This document shows, piece by piece, positions 34,999 to 42,688 of a stretch of DNA of 64,000 nucleotides. The stretch comes from Pollutimonas sp. M17 (GTDB lineage: Bacteria > Pseudomonadota > Gammaproteobacteria > Burkholderiales > Burkholderiaceae_B), in assembly GCF_025836975.1 (NCBI RefSeq), contig NZ_CP107548.1:620001-684000 (forward strand), written 5' to 3'. The number at the start of each line of letters is the position of its first letter. The stretch's first letter is position 1. The notes under the pieces are model-generated. The model saw nothing but the letters and a program-made list of their open reading frames with translations, did no database searches and had not been told where the DNA came from. The position numbers were made by a program, and so were the translations under genes.

Positions 34999-36036
34999 AT
35001 GACCTTGAGACTGTTGATTGATACATCGGTGTGGCTTGACCTTACAAAGGATCACCGCCAACTTCCACTGCTGGATGCCCTGTCTGCGATGACCGATGCA
35101 GGTGAGGTGGCTCTTATCATGCCTCAGATAATCGTCGAGGAATTTGCTCGAAATCGCGACCGAGTGATGGCTGCGAGCCGGGCCAGTCTGTCCAGTCACT
35201 TTAAGCGCGTTAGGGAAGCGATTATACAATTCGCCCCTGAAGATGCGCGAGATTCTACGCTGAAGCAGCTAAATGAGGTCGATCACCGGGTAGCAACTGG
35301 CGGGGAGGCTGTGAACGAGGCGGTGGACTTGATCGAGCAGTTGCTCGGGAAAACTACGCCAGTGCCGGTCAGCGATAACATTAAGGTGCGCGCTGCGGAT
35401 CGAGCTATTGCCAAGGTTGCACCGTTTCATCGGCAAATGAACGGGATTGGCGATGCCATCATTATCGAGACCTACATTGATGCACTAGCCGCGCGCAGAG
35501 ACGAGGACGTGTTTGCCTTCGTGACCCACAACATCCACGATTTCAGCGAGAAAGGGGCTGATACGCGTATCCCTCACCCCGATTTGGCGCCGCTCTTTGA
35601 TGGTGTGAGATCACGATACGAAACCAACCTTAGTGCACTGCTCAGCGAGTTCGCGAGTGATCTGATCGAAGAGACCAGATTCGAGCGCGAATACAGCCAA
35701 GACTCTAGGCAGCTCTCTGAGCTGCTTGAGGTGGAGGGCAAGCTGACAATGCAGGTTTGGTACAACAGGAAATGGAACATCATCGCTCGCGTCGAGAACG
35801 GTGAAGAAAAGCTGGTGCCTAAAGAGGTTTGGGACCAAGCCACTCCGGAAGGACGACGAAACCTAATGGTGGATACGATTTGGGAAGGGATGCTTGCTGC
35901 AATGAAGAGGGCCGAAGAGGATCTCGGCACCGAAGAGCTGGGGCCTTGGACTGACTTCGAGTGGGGAATGATCAATGGCAAGCTATCTGCTATTCGCTGG
36001 GTCCTCGGCGATGAGTGGGATATGCTCGACACATGA
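34999..36036 (+). CDS. PIN-domain (DUF4935-like) putative nuclease
   Basis: The N-terminal 185 residues of this 345-aa protein form a PIN-like fold: Asp8 in LLIDTSVWLDL, Glu47/Glu48 in IIVEEFARNRD, Asp152 in GIGDAIIIET, and FVTHNIHDFS with Thr176, Asn178 and Asp181. The C-terminal 160 residues are unassigned and acidic. PIN proteins are metal-dependent RNases or DNases. The ATG at 34999 is preferred to a GTG at 34990. It closes the five-gene operon and is the best effector candidate. Confidence 0.82.
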   Translation: MTLRLLIDTSVWLDLTKDHRQLPLLDALSAMTDAGEVALIMPQIIVEEFARNRDRVMAASRASLSSHFKRVREAIIQFAPEDARDSTLKQLNEVDHRVATGGEAVNEAVDLIEQLLGKTTPVPVSDNIKVRAADRAIAKVAPFHRQMNGIGDAIIIETYIDALAARRDEDVFAFVTHNIHDFSEKGADTRIPHPDLAPLFDGVRSRYETNLSALLSEFASDLIEETRFEREYSQDSRQLSELLEVEGKLTMQVWYNRKWNIIARVENGEEKLVPKEVWDQATPEGRRNLMVDTIWEGMLAAMKRAEEDLGTEELGPWTDFEWGMINGKLSAIRWVLGDEWDMLDT

Positions 36037-36166
36037 GTGCCGAGACAGTTATGCCTTTCGCCACAGGTGGACGGCAGCAGATGGACGATATAACCGAATG
36101 GCGAATGCCAATATCGTGGGTGCTCTGGGAATCTCAGCTGACTAACTCCTGGGATGATCAATGACC

Positions 36167-37078
36167 TTAGCCCAGTTTTTTTGCCAAATCCTCAGCTCTT
36201 GGGTGATAGTAGCGCTTCAACATTCTGAGATCACGGTGCCCAGTCACTGCTGACAGCTCCAGTACATTCGGCAGCTTGTCGGCCAAACGAGACGCGGCCT
36301 CATGGCGCATATCATGGAAATGCAGATCGTCAAGAAAGCCTGGGAGAGGCGGAGTCCTAGTACTTTGGCAGTCCGACAGATATTTCTCTTTCGCCCGTTC
36401 GATGGATCTGGCATAACCCTTCTTCAATGCGGCGGCAGTGGTGGCGAAAACGAGACCAGATGTCGATGGTCTGGGCATGCTTGGCTCTACTTTTGGATAG
36501 GACGGCACCTCTTTCAGAATCTCTACGGCACGGGTTGAAAGAGGAACCGTGCGAGAGTCGCCGTTCTTGGTGTCGGGCAGGTAAGCCGTCTGACGATCCA
36601 AATCGATGTGCTCCCATTGCAACGACAGCAGCTCCCCGCGTCGCATTGCGGTCTCCAAGGCAAGCTGTACTAGAGGCAGGATCCATGGGTTGCGGATGCC
36701 TGCTGCCAAGGTGCCGTTGGGGTTTCTTTCTTCACCACAAGTTAAGGCGGCGAACAGGTAGCGCTGTTCATCGGAGGAAAGCCTACGTTCTCGGGACCGA
36801 GAGTGTTCTGGTCGCTTGACGTAGGGGAAGGGGTTTTCAACGTGGATGCCCCATTCGCGCCGAGCGTGATTCAGCACTGCGGAAAGCAGGTTGATTTCCC
36901 GGTTGACCGTTGCGCCGGTGACTTCTTTCAGGCGGCGATCCCGCCATTTTGCAATCTCGGTACTGCTGACCGCTGTCATCTTGAGCGAGGCAAGGGTCTT
37001 ATCGCGTAGCAGGACGTTGATCTTGATGGACTCGATCTCGGCTGATTTCTTGCTTGGAGTGACTTCCTTCTGGTAGCG
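36167..37078 (-). pseudogene. int: Tyrosine integrase, C-terminal part (split by IS66)
   Basis: Reading from the IS66 target site, 303 codons remain open (RYQKEVTPSKKSAEIESI onward). They include the catalytic set: Arg in ETAMRRGELLSLQW, Lys near NGDSRTVPLS, HxxR in HDMRHEAASR, His in TGHRDLRML and Tyr in KRYYHP. Joined to 40061-40258 the frame is exact and gives 369 aa. Translation from internal ATG 36979 alone would lack the core-binding domain. The island's own integrase is therefore inactivated by insertion. Confidence 0.93.
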
Positions 37079-37086
37079 CTTCAGGA
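37079..37086 (+). repeat. IS66 target-site duplication, left copy
   Basis: CTTCAGGA at 37079-37086 is repeated exactly at 40061-40068. Eight bp is the standard IS66-family duplication length. Confidence 0.93.
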
Positions 37087-37182
37087 GTAATGCTCCGGCC
37101 TGTACCGTCTTGACCGCGCGGGCTCAACAATCCATTCACAATTAAAATCGGCCTTCACCTCTTACCGACATTTAGGCCTGAT

Positions 37183-37545
37183 ATGGATCATGAGACCATC
37201 AATCGCAATTTAATTATCATTTTGCCCAAGCAACCGGCGTTAGACTGGATCATAAGCGTTGATCCGCAACCGATTCAAGGACTGACGCTGGAGGAATTGC
37301 GCCAGGAGCAAGAGGTCTATTTGTTAGCAGGTGGAACGGTCAACACCCCAGAGCAAGCCGAACAGTGGGCGTTGCAGCGCTTTAGCAATCTGTTCGCTAC
37401 GTTTTTGCACGGTTGGTTTACTGACGATTCGCTATGGCCTAAGCGCCGAACCCGTAAAATGTTCAAGGAATGGTTTGAGGTGCAATACCACTCGACGATT
37501 TGGGATTTGTCGACAGACCCTCTTGAACACGAGTCGTGGGACTGA
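37183..37545 (+). CDS. IS66 passenger gene, hypothetical protein
   Basis: The 120-aa product lies inside the IS, convergent with tnpC (1-bp gap). It is acidic, with distinctive segments GLTLEELRQEQEVYLLAG, FLHGWFTDDSLWPKRRTRKMF and EWFEVQYHSTIWDL. There is no membrane segment or known motif. Similar proteins with an LWP...F.EWF...HS..DL pattern are widespread in bacteria, as far as I recall, without known role. It is not one of the three standard IS66 genes. Confidence 0.75.
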   Translation: MDHETINRNLIIILPKQPALDWIISVDPQPIQGLTLEELRQEQEVYLLAGGTVNTPEQAEQWALQRFSNLFATFLHGWFTDDSLWPKRRTRKMFKEWFEVQYHSTIWDLSTDPLEHESWD

Positions 37546-37546
37546 T

Positions 37547-39139
37547 CTATTGCGTTGAGGCGCTGGGCAGGTTCACATTCCAGGGCAACAATTCGTCGAC
37601 TTGATTGACCGGATGGTCAGCAATCACGGTCAAGACATGACGCAGATACGCCTGGGGATTGATGTCGTTTAACTTGGCTGTGCCAAGTAGGCTGTACATG
37701 GTGGCGGCGCGTTCACCGCCCGCGTCGGATCCCAGGAACAGGTAGTTTTTCCTGCCCAGGGCTACCCCGCGCAGCGCCCGCTCGGCGGTGTTGTTATCAA
37801 TCTCGATGCGGCCATCGTCCAGATAACGCACCAGTGCCTGCCACTGGTTCATGGCATAAGTGATGGCGTCAGCCGTATTCGATTTGCGTGAGAGGGTCGC
37901 CAACTGCTCGCGCAACCAGTCATGCAGCGCGAAGACGATGGGTTTGGCGTGTTCCTGGCGAGCCCTTCGCCGTACGTCCGCTGGGCTACCGCGGATGCTG
38001 GACTCAATCTTGTAGAGTGCGGCGATCCGATCAAGCACGTGCGTCGTAATGGGCGTGGCACTTTTAACGTGGATGTCGTAGAACTTACGTCGGGCGTGCG
38101 CCCAGCATCCGGCCTCTAGCACACGGCCTGTTTCATAAATCTTGTCGTATCCGGCAAACGCATCGGCCTGTAGGATACCGATATAATCCTTCAGGTGCGT
38201 TTGCGGGTGGATGCCGCGCCGATCAGGCGAGTAACGTATCCACATGGCCGGCGCCGTCGTGTCGCCACTGGGACGATCATCGCGGGCATAGACCCACAGG
38301 CGCGCCTGACGTGTCTTACCGGTTCCCGGCGCAAGTACGTTGATCGGCGTATCGTCAGTATGCAGTTTGTCGGCACTAAAGATGTGGCGCCGTAGCGCCT
38401 CCAGTAAGGGGCGCAGCAATTGGTGCACCCCACCGACCCAGTCACCGACAGTGCTCTCACTTAAACTCACGTTCTCGCGCTCGTAGATCTGGCACTGGCG
38501 ATATAGCGGCTGATGGTCCAGATATTTGCTGACCATGACATGGCTCAGTAGCCCCGGCCCCGCGAAGCTGCGGACAAGGGGGCGGCTGGGCGCGGGCGCT
38601 TGCGCCATCCGCTCGCAACAGCTGCACGCCAGGCGTGGGCGCACATGGCGAATGATTCTAAAGCTGGCCGGCACGTGCTCCAGCACGTTGCTCACGTCCT
38701 CGCCCAAGCGTGTCCACGCGCCGCCGCAATCGGGGCAGGCTGGCTCGCTCGGAAGATGTTCGTGCACGTCGCACGGCAAGTGCTCGGGTAATGGCCGACG
38801 CTGCGGGGCCGGGCGCGAGGCAGGTGCCTGGGCCGATTCGACCCTTTGCGCGCGTTCGCCCTGGTTGATGTGCAACTCTTCGAGCTCAAGCTGCAATTGA
38901 TCGATCTGCGCACTGAGCTTCTCGGACTTCTGGCCGAACAGCGCGCGCCGTAGTTTATCGAGCAACAGGGTCAGACGAGCAATTTCTTGCTTATCGCCCT
39001 GCTTATCCTGACGCAGGGCTTCGCGCTCTTCCTGCCACGCCGCGCGCTCTTGCTCGAAGGCATCGATCTGGGCAGATTTGGCCGACAGCAACGCCTTCAG
39101 GGCATCGATATTGTCGGGCAGTTGGGCGCGGTTGAACAT
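37547..39139 (-). CDS. tnpC: IS66 transposase TnpC (DDE)
   Basis: The 530-aa product has an N-terminal coiled coil (about 15-80) and a zinc-finger region (CPDCGGAWTRLGEDVSNVLE). The DDE catalytic domain contains LHTDDTPINVLAPG (first Asp), LQADAFAGYDKIYE (second Asp) and the late Glu near DDGRIEIDNNTAERALR. The C-terminus is the IS66 tail (LFLGSDAGGERAATMYSLL). Length is full, so the transposase should be functional. Confidence 0.95.
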   Translation of the reverse strand: MFNRAQLPDNIDALKALLSAKSAQIDAFEQERAAWQEEREALRQDKQGDKQEIARLTLLLDKLRRALFGQKSEKLSAQIDQLQLELEELHINQGERAQRVESAQAPASRPAPQRRPLPEHLPCDVHEHLPSEPACPDCGGAWTRLGEDVSNVLEHVPASFRIIRHVRPRLACSCCERMAQAPAPSRPLVRSFAGPGLLSHVMVSKYLDHQPLYRQCQIYERENVSLSESTVGDWVGGVHQLLRPLLEALRRHIFSADKLHTDDTPINVLAPGTGKTRQARLWVYARDDRPSGDTTAPAMWIRYSPDRRGIHPQTHLKDYIGILQADAFAGYDKIYETGRVLEAGCWAHARRKFYDIHVKSATPITTHVLDRIAALYKIESSIRGSPADVRRRARQEHAKPIVFALHDWLREQLATLSRKSNTADAITYAMNQWQALVRYLDDGRIEIDNNTAERALRGVALGRKNYLFLGSDAGGERAATMYSLLGTAKLNDINPQAYLRHVLTVIADHPVNQVDELLPWNVNLPSASTQ

Positions 39140-39230
39140 GGCCGTTATTATACTAAATAACGACTATTTTCTCTATGAATAAAAGGCTGAAAGACCAATA
39201 AAAATGCGGCTCTCAAGCGTTTTATTAACG

Positions 39231-39575
39231 CTAGGCCTGAGTCGGTTTATGCGTGCGAGCGGGCCGACGCCAGTCGATCCCCTCGAGCAGCATCGATAGC
39301 TGCGCGGAGGTCAGATGCACGGCCCCTGATTCGGCGCTGGGCCACACGAAATGACCGTGTTCCAAGCGCTTTGCCAGCAGACACATGCCGTCGCCACTCC
39401 ACCACAGCACCTTGATGCGATCGCCCTTGCGCCCACGAAAGACAAATACGTGGCCGCTGAAGGGGTCTTCAAGCAGCGTGGCCTGGACCGTTGTCGCCAG
39501 GCCATCGAAGCCACGACGCATATCGGTCGCACCGGCTGCCAGCCAGACCCGGGTTCCTGCCGGTAAGCCGATCAT
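39231..39575 (-). CDS. tnpB: IS66 accessory protein TnpB
   Basis: A 114-aa protein of the IS66 Orf2 family, with signatures [38 protein letters not shown] and [18 protein letters not shown]. It is needed for IS66 transposition in the studied family members. It overlaps the tnpA stop by 4 bp and precedes tnpC by 91 bp. Confidence 0.95.
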   Translation of the reverse strand: MIGLPAGTRVWLAAGATDMRRGFDGLATTVQATLLEDPFSGHVFVFRGRKGDRIKVLWWSGDGMCLLAKRLEHGHFVWPSAESGAVHLTSAQLSMLLEGIDWRRPARTHKPTQA

Positions 39576-39970
39576 TCTCGTAGCGCCTGAATGAGGCAGC
39601 GTAACGTAGACAAGTCCGCTGCGCCATGGATCACGACACGCGCGGCTGGGAAGATCAGTTCGACGCCAGAGATCGCCGGCCTATCTTGCCCGTCAATTAT
39701 CTTGGCCGGTTGGCGCGGTGCGGATACCGGTGGCGCCGCTATCTGCACCGGCAGCAGCAACGGCCCTTGGCTAATTGGCCCGAAGTCGCCACGCCGATAC
39801 TGCCAGCGCCAATTGTGCAATTGGTTGGCATTGATGCCGTGCGCCAGCGCAACCCGTGCAATGGACGCACCACCCGCCATCGATTCCTGCACCACCTGAC
39901 GTTTGTATCCGACCGGATAGCGGCGCCGAGGGCTCGCAGAAGAACTCATTACCGAAAGAGAATCGCTCAT
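39572..39970 (-). CDS. tnpA: IS66 accessory protein TnpA (HTH)
   Basis: This is an IS3/IS66 Orf1-type HTH protein of about 132 aa, with [47 protein letters not shown] as its DNA-binding part, here shown in overlapping short motifs [15 protein letters not shown] and [11 protein letters not shown]. ATGs at 39970 and 39949 are both plausible. A longer frame to 40006 lies close to the IS end and is less likely. Its stop overlaps the tnpB start. Confidence 0.88.
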   Translation of the reverse strand: MSDSLSVMSSSASPRRRYPVGYKRQVVQESMAGGASIARVALAHGINANQLHNWRWQYRRGDFGPISQGPLLLPVQIAAPPVSAPRQPAKIIDGQDRPAISGVELIFPAARVVIHGAADLSTLRCLIQALRE

Positions 39971-40060
39971 TGAAATACGTGTACATCTGAAAAAATACAT
40001 GGACACGTATCTTGATGAGATTTAACCGAGACTTCTAGACGGTACAGGGCGGGCCGTTAC

Positions 40061-40068
40061 CTTCAGGA
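40061..40068 (+). repeat. IS66 target-site duplication, right copy
   Basis: CTTCAGGA, identical to 37079-37086. It falls inside the integrase reading frame at codons for LK. Confidence 0.93.
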
Positions 40069-40258
40069 CGCTGGCGAGAGACGTCTTGTCCGCCTCCCTG
40101 CGGTCAACAAAGCCGGATGTCTCCAGCTCCCGCTCGATGGTGCGCACCCACTTCTCCGCATCCTCCTTGTACATGAAAGTGCGGGACTGGGACGGAAAGC
40201 CTTTGCGCCGTACCTTGGCCTGCCATTGAAGCTCCCCTCGTTTGGTGATCGTGCCCAT
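40061..40258 (-). pseudogene. int: Tyrosine integrase, N-terminal part (split by IS66)
   Basis: From the ATG at 40258, 66 codons encode the arm-binding domain of a phage-type integrase (MGTITKRGELQWQAKVRRKG, then FMYKEDAEKWVRTIERE). After LASVLK the frame enters IS66 sequence and stops at 40022. Removing the IS and one target duplicate joins it in frame to 37078. The gene starts about 80 bp inside attR, transcribed inward, as usual for tRNA-targeting islands. Confidence 0.93.
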
Positions 40259-40261
40259 TCA

Positions 40262-40301
40262 TTGTCCCAAATGTGTCCCAATAAATGAGTGAATTATACT
40301 A
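40262..40301 (-). promoter_or_regulatory. Integrase promoter and right arm-type repeats
   Basis: TGTCCC-N5-TGTCCC (about 40263-40279) mirrors the left-end pair. Just beyond it a minus-strand TATAAT box (within ATTATACTAA) is a good -10 for the integrase gene. The 15-bp string GTGAATTATACTAAA recurs at 26606 beside the retron promoter. Confidence 0.5.
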
Positions 40302-40339
40302 AAACTGTTTGTTTAAGCCATTATTTGGATTAATTAATA

Positions 40340-40388
40340 TGCCTTCACACGGCAGGGGTCACTGGTTCGAACCCAGTACCGCCCACCA
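40340..40388 (+). repeat. attR, 49-bp direct repeat
   Basis: Exact copy of 20516-20564, the 3' part of tRNA-Val including CCA. It lacks the 5' half of the tRNA, so it is the displaced original 3' end and the island's right boundary. Confidence 0.95.
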
Positions 40389-40423
40389 ATTCAGTTCGGT
40401 TCTTCGACCCTTCAACTAATTCC

Positions 40424-40639
40424 TTACTTCGCGCCGTCTAGCCGATCAAGGATCGCAAGGGCTTTCTCGCGATCAGCACCGGCTGCTAGCGTCTTGAAGC
40501 GCATTTCCACATCGAATGCCGCAATGGCTTGGGCGCTCATTTCTTCGACTAGCTTGTTGACGCTAAGGCCTCGCGATTGCGCTAAGGTCTTAAGGCGCTG
40601 GGTGGTGTCGTCCGGCAAACGTATGGTCAGTGTGCTCAT
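40424..40639 (-). CDS. Ribbon-helix-helix antitoxin
   Basis: This 71-aa protein starts MSTLTIRLPDDTTQRLKTLAQ and continues SVNKLVEEMSAQAI. It is a CopG/Arc-type ribbon-helix-helix DNA-binding antitoxin. The ATG at 40639 overlaps the toxin stop (TGATG). It is the second gene of the pair, so the order is toxin first. It would neutralise the PIN toxin and repress the operon. It lies 36 bp outside attR, in chromosomal DNA. Confidence 0.85.
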   Translation of the reverse strand: MSTLTIRLPDDTTQRLKTLAQSRGLSVNKLVEEMSAQAIAAFDVEMRFKTLAAGADREKALAILDRLDGAK

Positions 40640-41055
40640 CACAGATTCTCCAAACACTGCGCGGGTGTTAGTACCCGCAGATGCTTCCAGGTCAACTCTC
40701 CGCGTGCTACATCGCGGACATTGTGCGTAATAATGGCCTGCGCTCCGCCGGCAATGGCCAACTCAATAAGATGATTATCGCCTTCATCGGGAAGATTTGG
40801 CCGCCAGCCGTAATAGACTGATACCCAGCGCCCAGCTTGGGCGAGCGCCGCCAGAATTTCTTGACGCTCCTGGGAGGTGGTTATGTCCGTCCAGACGGGG
40901 CGATCAAGCAGGTCTTCGTACTCTAGCCATAAGGCATTGCCGAATAGTGGCAAATATTTGCCGCGCAGAATGCGACGCAGTACTTCACGTGCAGCGCCGC
41001 CTTCCGATCGAAGGGCGGAAACAAATACGTTGGTATCCAAGACAATGACCGTCAT
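40639..41055 (-). CDS. PIN-domain toxin (VapC-like, PIN_3 family)
   Basis: The 138-aa product begins MTVIVLDTNVFVSALRS with the first catalytic Asp7. A second acidic site is in NALWLEYEDLL, and the third is in LPDEGDNHLIELAIAGGAQAIITHNVRD. It matches the putative toxin component, PIN family group. The ATG at 41055 is chosen by the start of the PIN strand; upstream in-frame ATGs exist. It would act as an RNase, blocked by the antitoxin translated immediately downstream. Confidence 0.88.
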   Translation of the reverse strand: MTVIVLDTNVFVSALRSEGGAAREVLRRILRGKYLPLFGNALWLEYEDLLDRPVWTDITTSQERQEILAALAQAGRWVSVYYGWRPNLPDEGDNHLIELAIAGGAQAIITHNVRDVARGELTWKHLRVLTPAQCLENL

Positions 41056-41313
41056 GTCTGATAGCATATATGACAGCATTTTGCTTCGCAAGTTCCATAC
41101 CTGCTATGAGCGCTAGGCCAATTGAGAGAGTGCATGTTCCACCATTCATGGGCAGGGGGGATTCGTCGCCAAGGGCTGCTCACACCATCCCAACTTCGCA
41201 TTGCTAGTTCTATACGAAACCCGGCACGCAAGCCCCGGATGCCGGGGCCTATGTCTACTGAATAATTTGTCTCTATACTAACCACGTATTCATAAACCAG
41301 TGGGGAGATAGAG

Positions 41314-41841
41314 ATGCCTGCAAGTCGGCCCGATAGCGACAAGATGATGCCGTACCAGTATCCCAACCCGCCCGAGGCCCTGCCTGAGCTGGTTGTTCCA
41401 AACGCCATTCCCACCGATGAAAGGCTGTGGGTGCCGCAAGGCGAGAACGTCTGGTTCAGGCCTCTCTGTTTGAACGTCAGCCAGGGCTACTGGATGAATT
41501 TATTGCGGGTGCGCAAATCCGGCGTGCTTAGCCGGCATCGGCATCCGCAGGCCGTCCATGGTTTTGTGCTCAAAGGCCGCTGGCGGTATCTGGAGCATGA
41601 TTGGGAGGCAACGGAAGGCAGCTATGTGTTCGAACCGCCCGGCGAAACCCATACGCTGTATGTACCGCCCGACGTAGAGGAAATGATCACCTATTTCCAG
41701 GTCAACGGAGTCATGTACTACTGCGATCCCTGGGGGCAGGGAACGGGTTACGAAGATGTTTTCACGAAAATAGACATGTGCCGCAAACACTTTGCCGAGG
41801 CGGGCCTGGGTGAAGATTATGTGCGCCAATTCATACGGTAG
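41314..41841 (+). CDS. Cupin, 2,4'-dihydroxyacetophenone dioxygenase-like
   Basis: This 175-aa single-domain cupin has metal ligands in SRHRHPQAVHGFVLKGRW (two or three His, then Gly) and PPGETHTLYVP. It resembles the 2,4'-dihydroxyacetophenone dioxygenase family, iron enzymes cleaving an aliphatic C-C bond. The actual substrate is unknown. The ATG at 41314 follows GGGGAGATAGAG, a good ribosome site. An SDR gene follows 83 bp downstream. Confidence 0.85.
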   Translation: MPASRPDSDKMMPYQYPNPPEALPELVVPNAIPTDERLWVPQGENVWFRPLCLNVSQGYWMNLLRVRKSGVLSRHRHPQAVHGFVLKGRWRYLEHDWEATEGSYVFEPPGETHTLYVPPDVEEMITYFQVNGVMYYCDPWGQGTGYEDVFTKIDMCRKHFAEAGLGEDYVRQFIR

Positions 41842-41924
41842 GGCCGGAAACAGGCCAGGCAAAACATAAGGACCGCAGGGCGCCCCGCCGCGACTGTGCC
41901 GCAAACACCCCGATTAAATAAACC

Positions 41925-42644
41925 ATGACTTATCAATCAAATATATTCGCAGGAAAAACGGCACTGGTGACGGGTGCAACCCAAGGCATAGGCGCCGTGA
42001 TCGCCAACAGGCTCGCATCCCTGGGGGCGCGCACCATTGCGGCGGGCCTGGGCGACCGGACGGATGTGCTGGATCCGGGAATCGAAGTGCGCGTCGGAGA
42101 CGTCAGCAAGCAGGAAGACGTGGACCGCCTGCTGGCCAATCTGGACGAGCTGGATATCGTGATCAATTGCGCCGGCATCATCCGTCGCGGCGATGAGCAT
42201 GATCCGGCGGTGTTCGAGCAAGTGCTTGCGGTCAATCTTACGGGAACCATGCGCGTTTGCAGCGCCGCCCGAGAGCGCCTTGCCCGGCGGGGCGGCTGCA
42301 TCGTCAATACCGCTTCGATGCTCAGCTTCTTCGGCGGTTCGCTCGTGCCGGGCTATGCGGCCAGCAAGGGCGGTGTCGCGCAGCTGACCAAGTCGCTGGC
42401 ATTGGCCTATGCCGCCGATGGCATACGCGTGAATGCCATCGCGCCAGGCTGGATCGCCACGCCGTTGACACAGGCTTTGCAGGACGATCCTGCGCGTTCG
42501 GCACCCATTCTGGCGCGTACCCCGCTGGGGCGCTGGGGCAGGCCCGAGGATGTCGCCGAGGGGGCCGTATTCTTGTGTACGCCGGCAGCGTCGTTCATGA
42601 CCGGCGTCATCTTACCCATAGATGGGGGGTATATGGTGGCCTGA
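41925..42644 (+). CDS. Short-chain dehydrogenase/reductase
   Basis: A 239-aa classical SDR with cofactor motif GATQGIGAV at about 15-23, NCAGI near residue 84, catalytic Ser in NTASMLSFFGG, and Tyr/Lys in YAASKGG. The GG-Y-C-terminus (PIDGGYMVA) is typical. It oxidises or reduces an unknown alcohol or ketone. It follows the cupin on the same strand and is likely cotranscribed. A frayed copy of its 3' end lies at 43448-43498. Confidence 0.92.
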   Translation: MTYQSNIFAGKTALVTGATQGIGAVIANRLASLGARTIAAGLGDRTDVLDPGIEVRVGDVSKQEDVDRLLANLDELDIVINCAGIIRRGDEHDPAVFEQVLAVNLTGTMRVCSAARERLARRGGCIVNTASMLSFFGGSLVPGYAASKGGVAQLTKSLALAYAADGIRVNAIAPGWIATPLTQALQDDPARSAPILARTPLGRWGRPEDVAEGAVFLCTPAASFMTGVILPIDGGYMVA

Positions 42645-42688
42645 TTTCCGAAGGCCTCTTCGCATGCCAGCGAGAGCGCAATGCGACG

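Larger units (their letters stand above)
37087..40060 (-). mobile_element. IS66-family insertion sequence, complete, 2,974 bp
   Basis: The ends are GTAATGCTCCGGCCTGTACC (left, 37087) and, read inward from 40060, GTAACGGCCCGCCCTGTACC. Both begin with the IS66 hallmark GTAA and match over much of about 25 bp. Inside are tnpA, tnpB and tnpC on the minus strand and one passenger gene on the plus strand. Exact 8-bp target duplications flank it. All three transposition genes are intact, so it is probably active. Confidence 0.95.
20516..40388. mobile_element. Integrative and mobilizable genomic island in tRNA-Val, about 19.8 kb
   Basis: The element is bounded by the 49-bp att repeats. It carries a tyrosine integrase at the right end (now split by IS66), an AlpA-like HTH gene, a truncated RepA gene, a MobV relaxase, a retron, a serine resolvase and a restriction-methylation-ATPase-PIN operon. 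Base composition is visibly less GC-rich than the flanks. It has its own relaxase but no conjugation machinery, so transfer would need a helper. Without the IS66 and one target duplicate it would be about 16.8 kb. Confidence 0.93.

Noticed and set aside
37098-40045. IS66 ends at the TGTACCGTCT inverted repeat
   Set aside because: That repeat is internal; true ends are 11-15 bp further out at GTAA, where the 8-bp duplications lie and the integrase frame rejoins exactly.
40340-40388. Second tRNA-Val gene
   Set aside because: Only the 3' 49 bp are present; there is no D-arm or 5' acceptor strand. It is attR, not a tRNA gene.
20490-40388. CRISPR array
   Set aside because: No regularly spaced repeats were seen; the repeats present are att sites, target duplications and short arm motifs.
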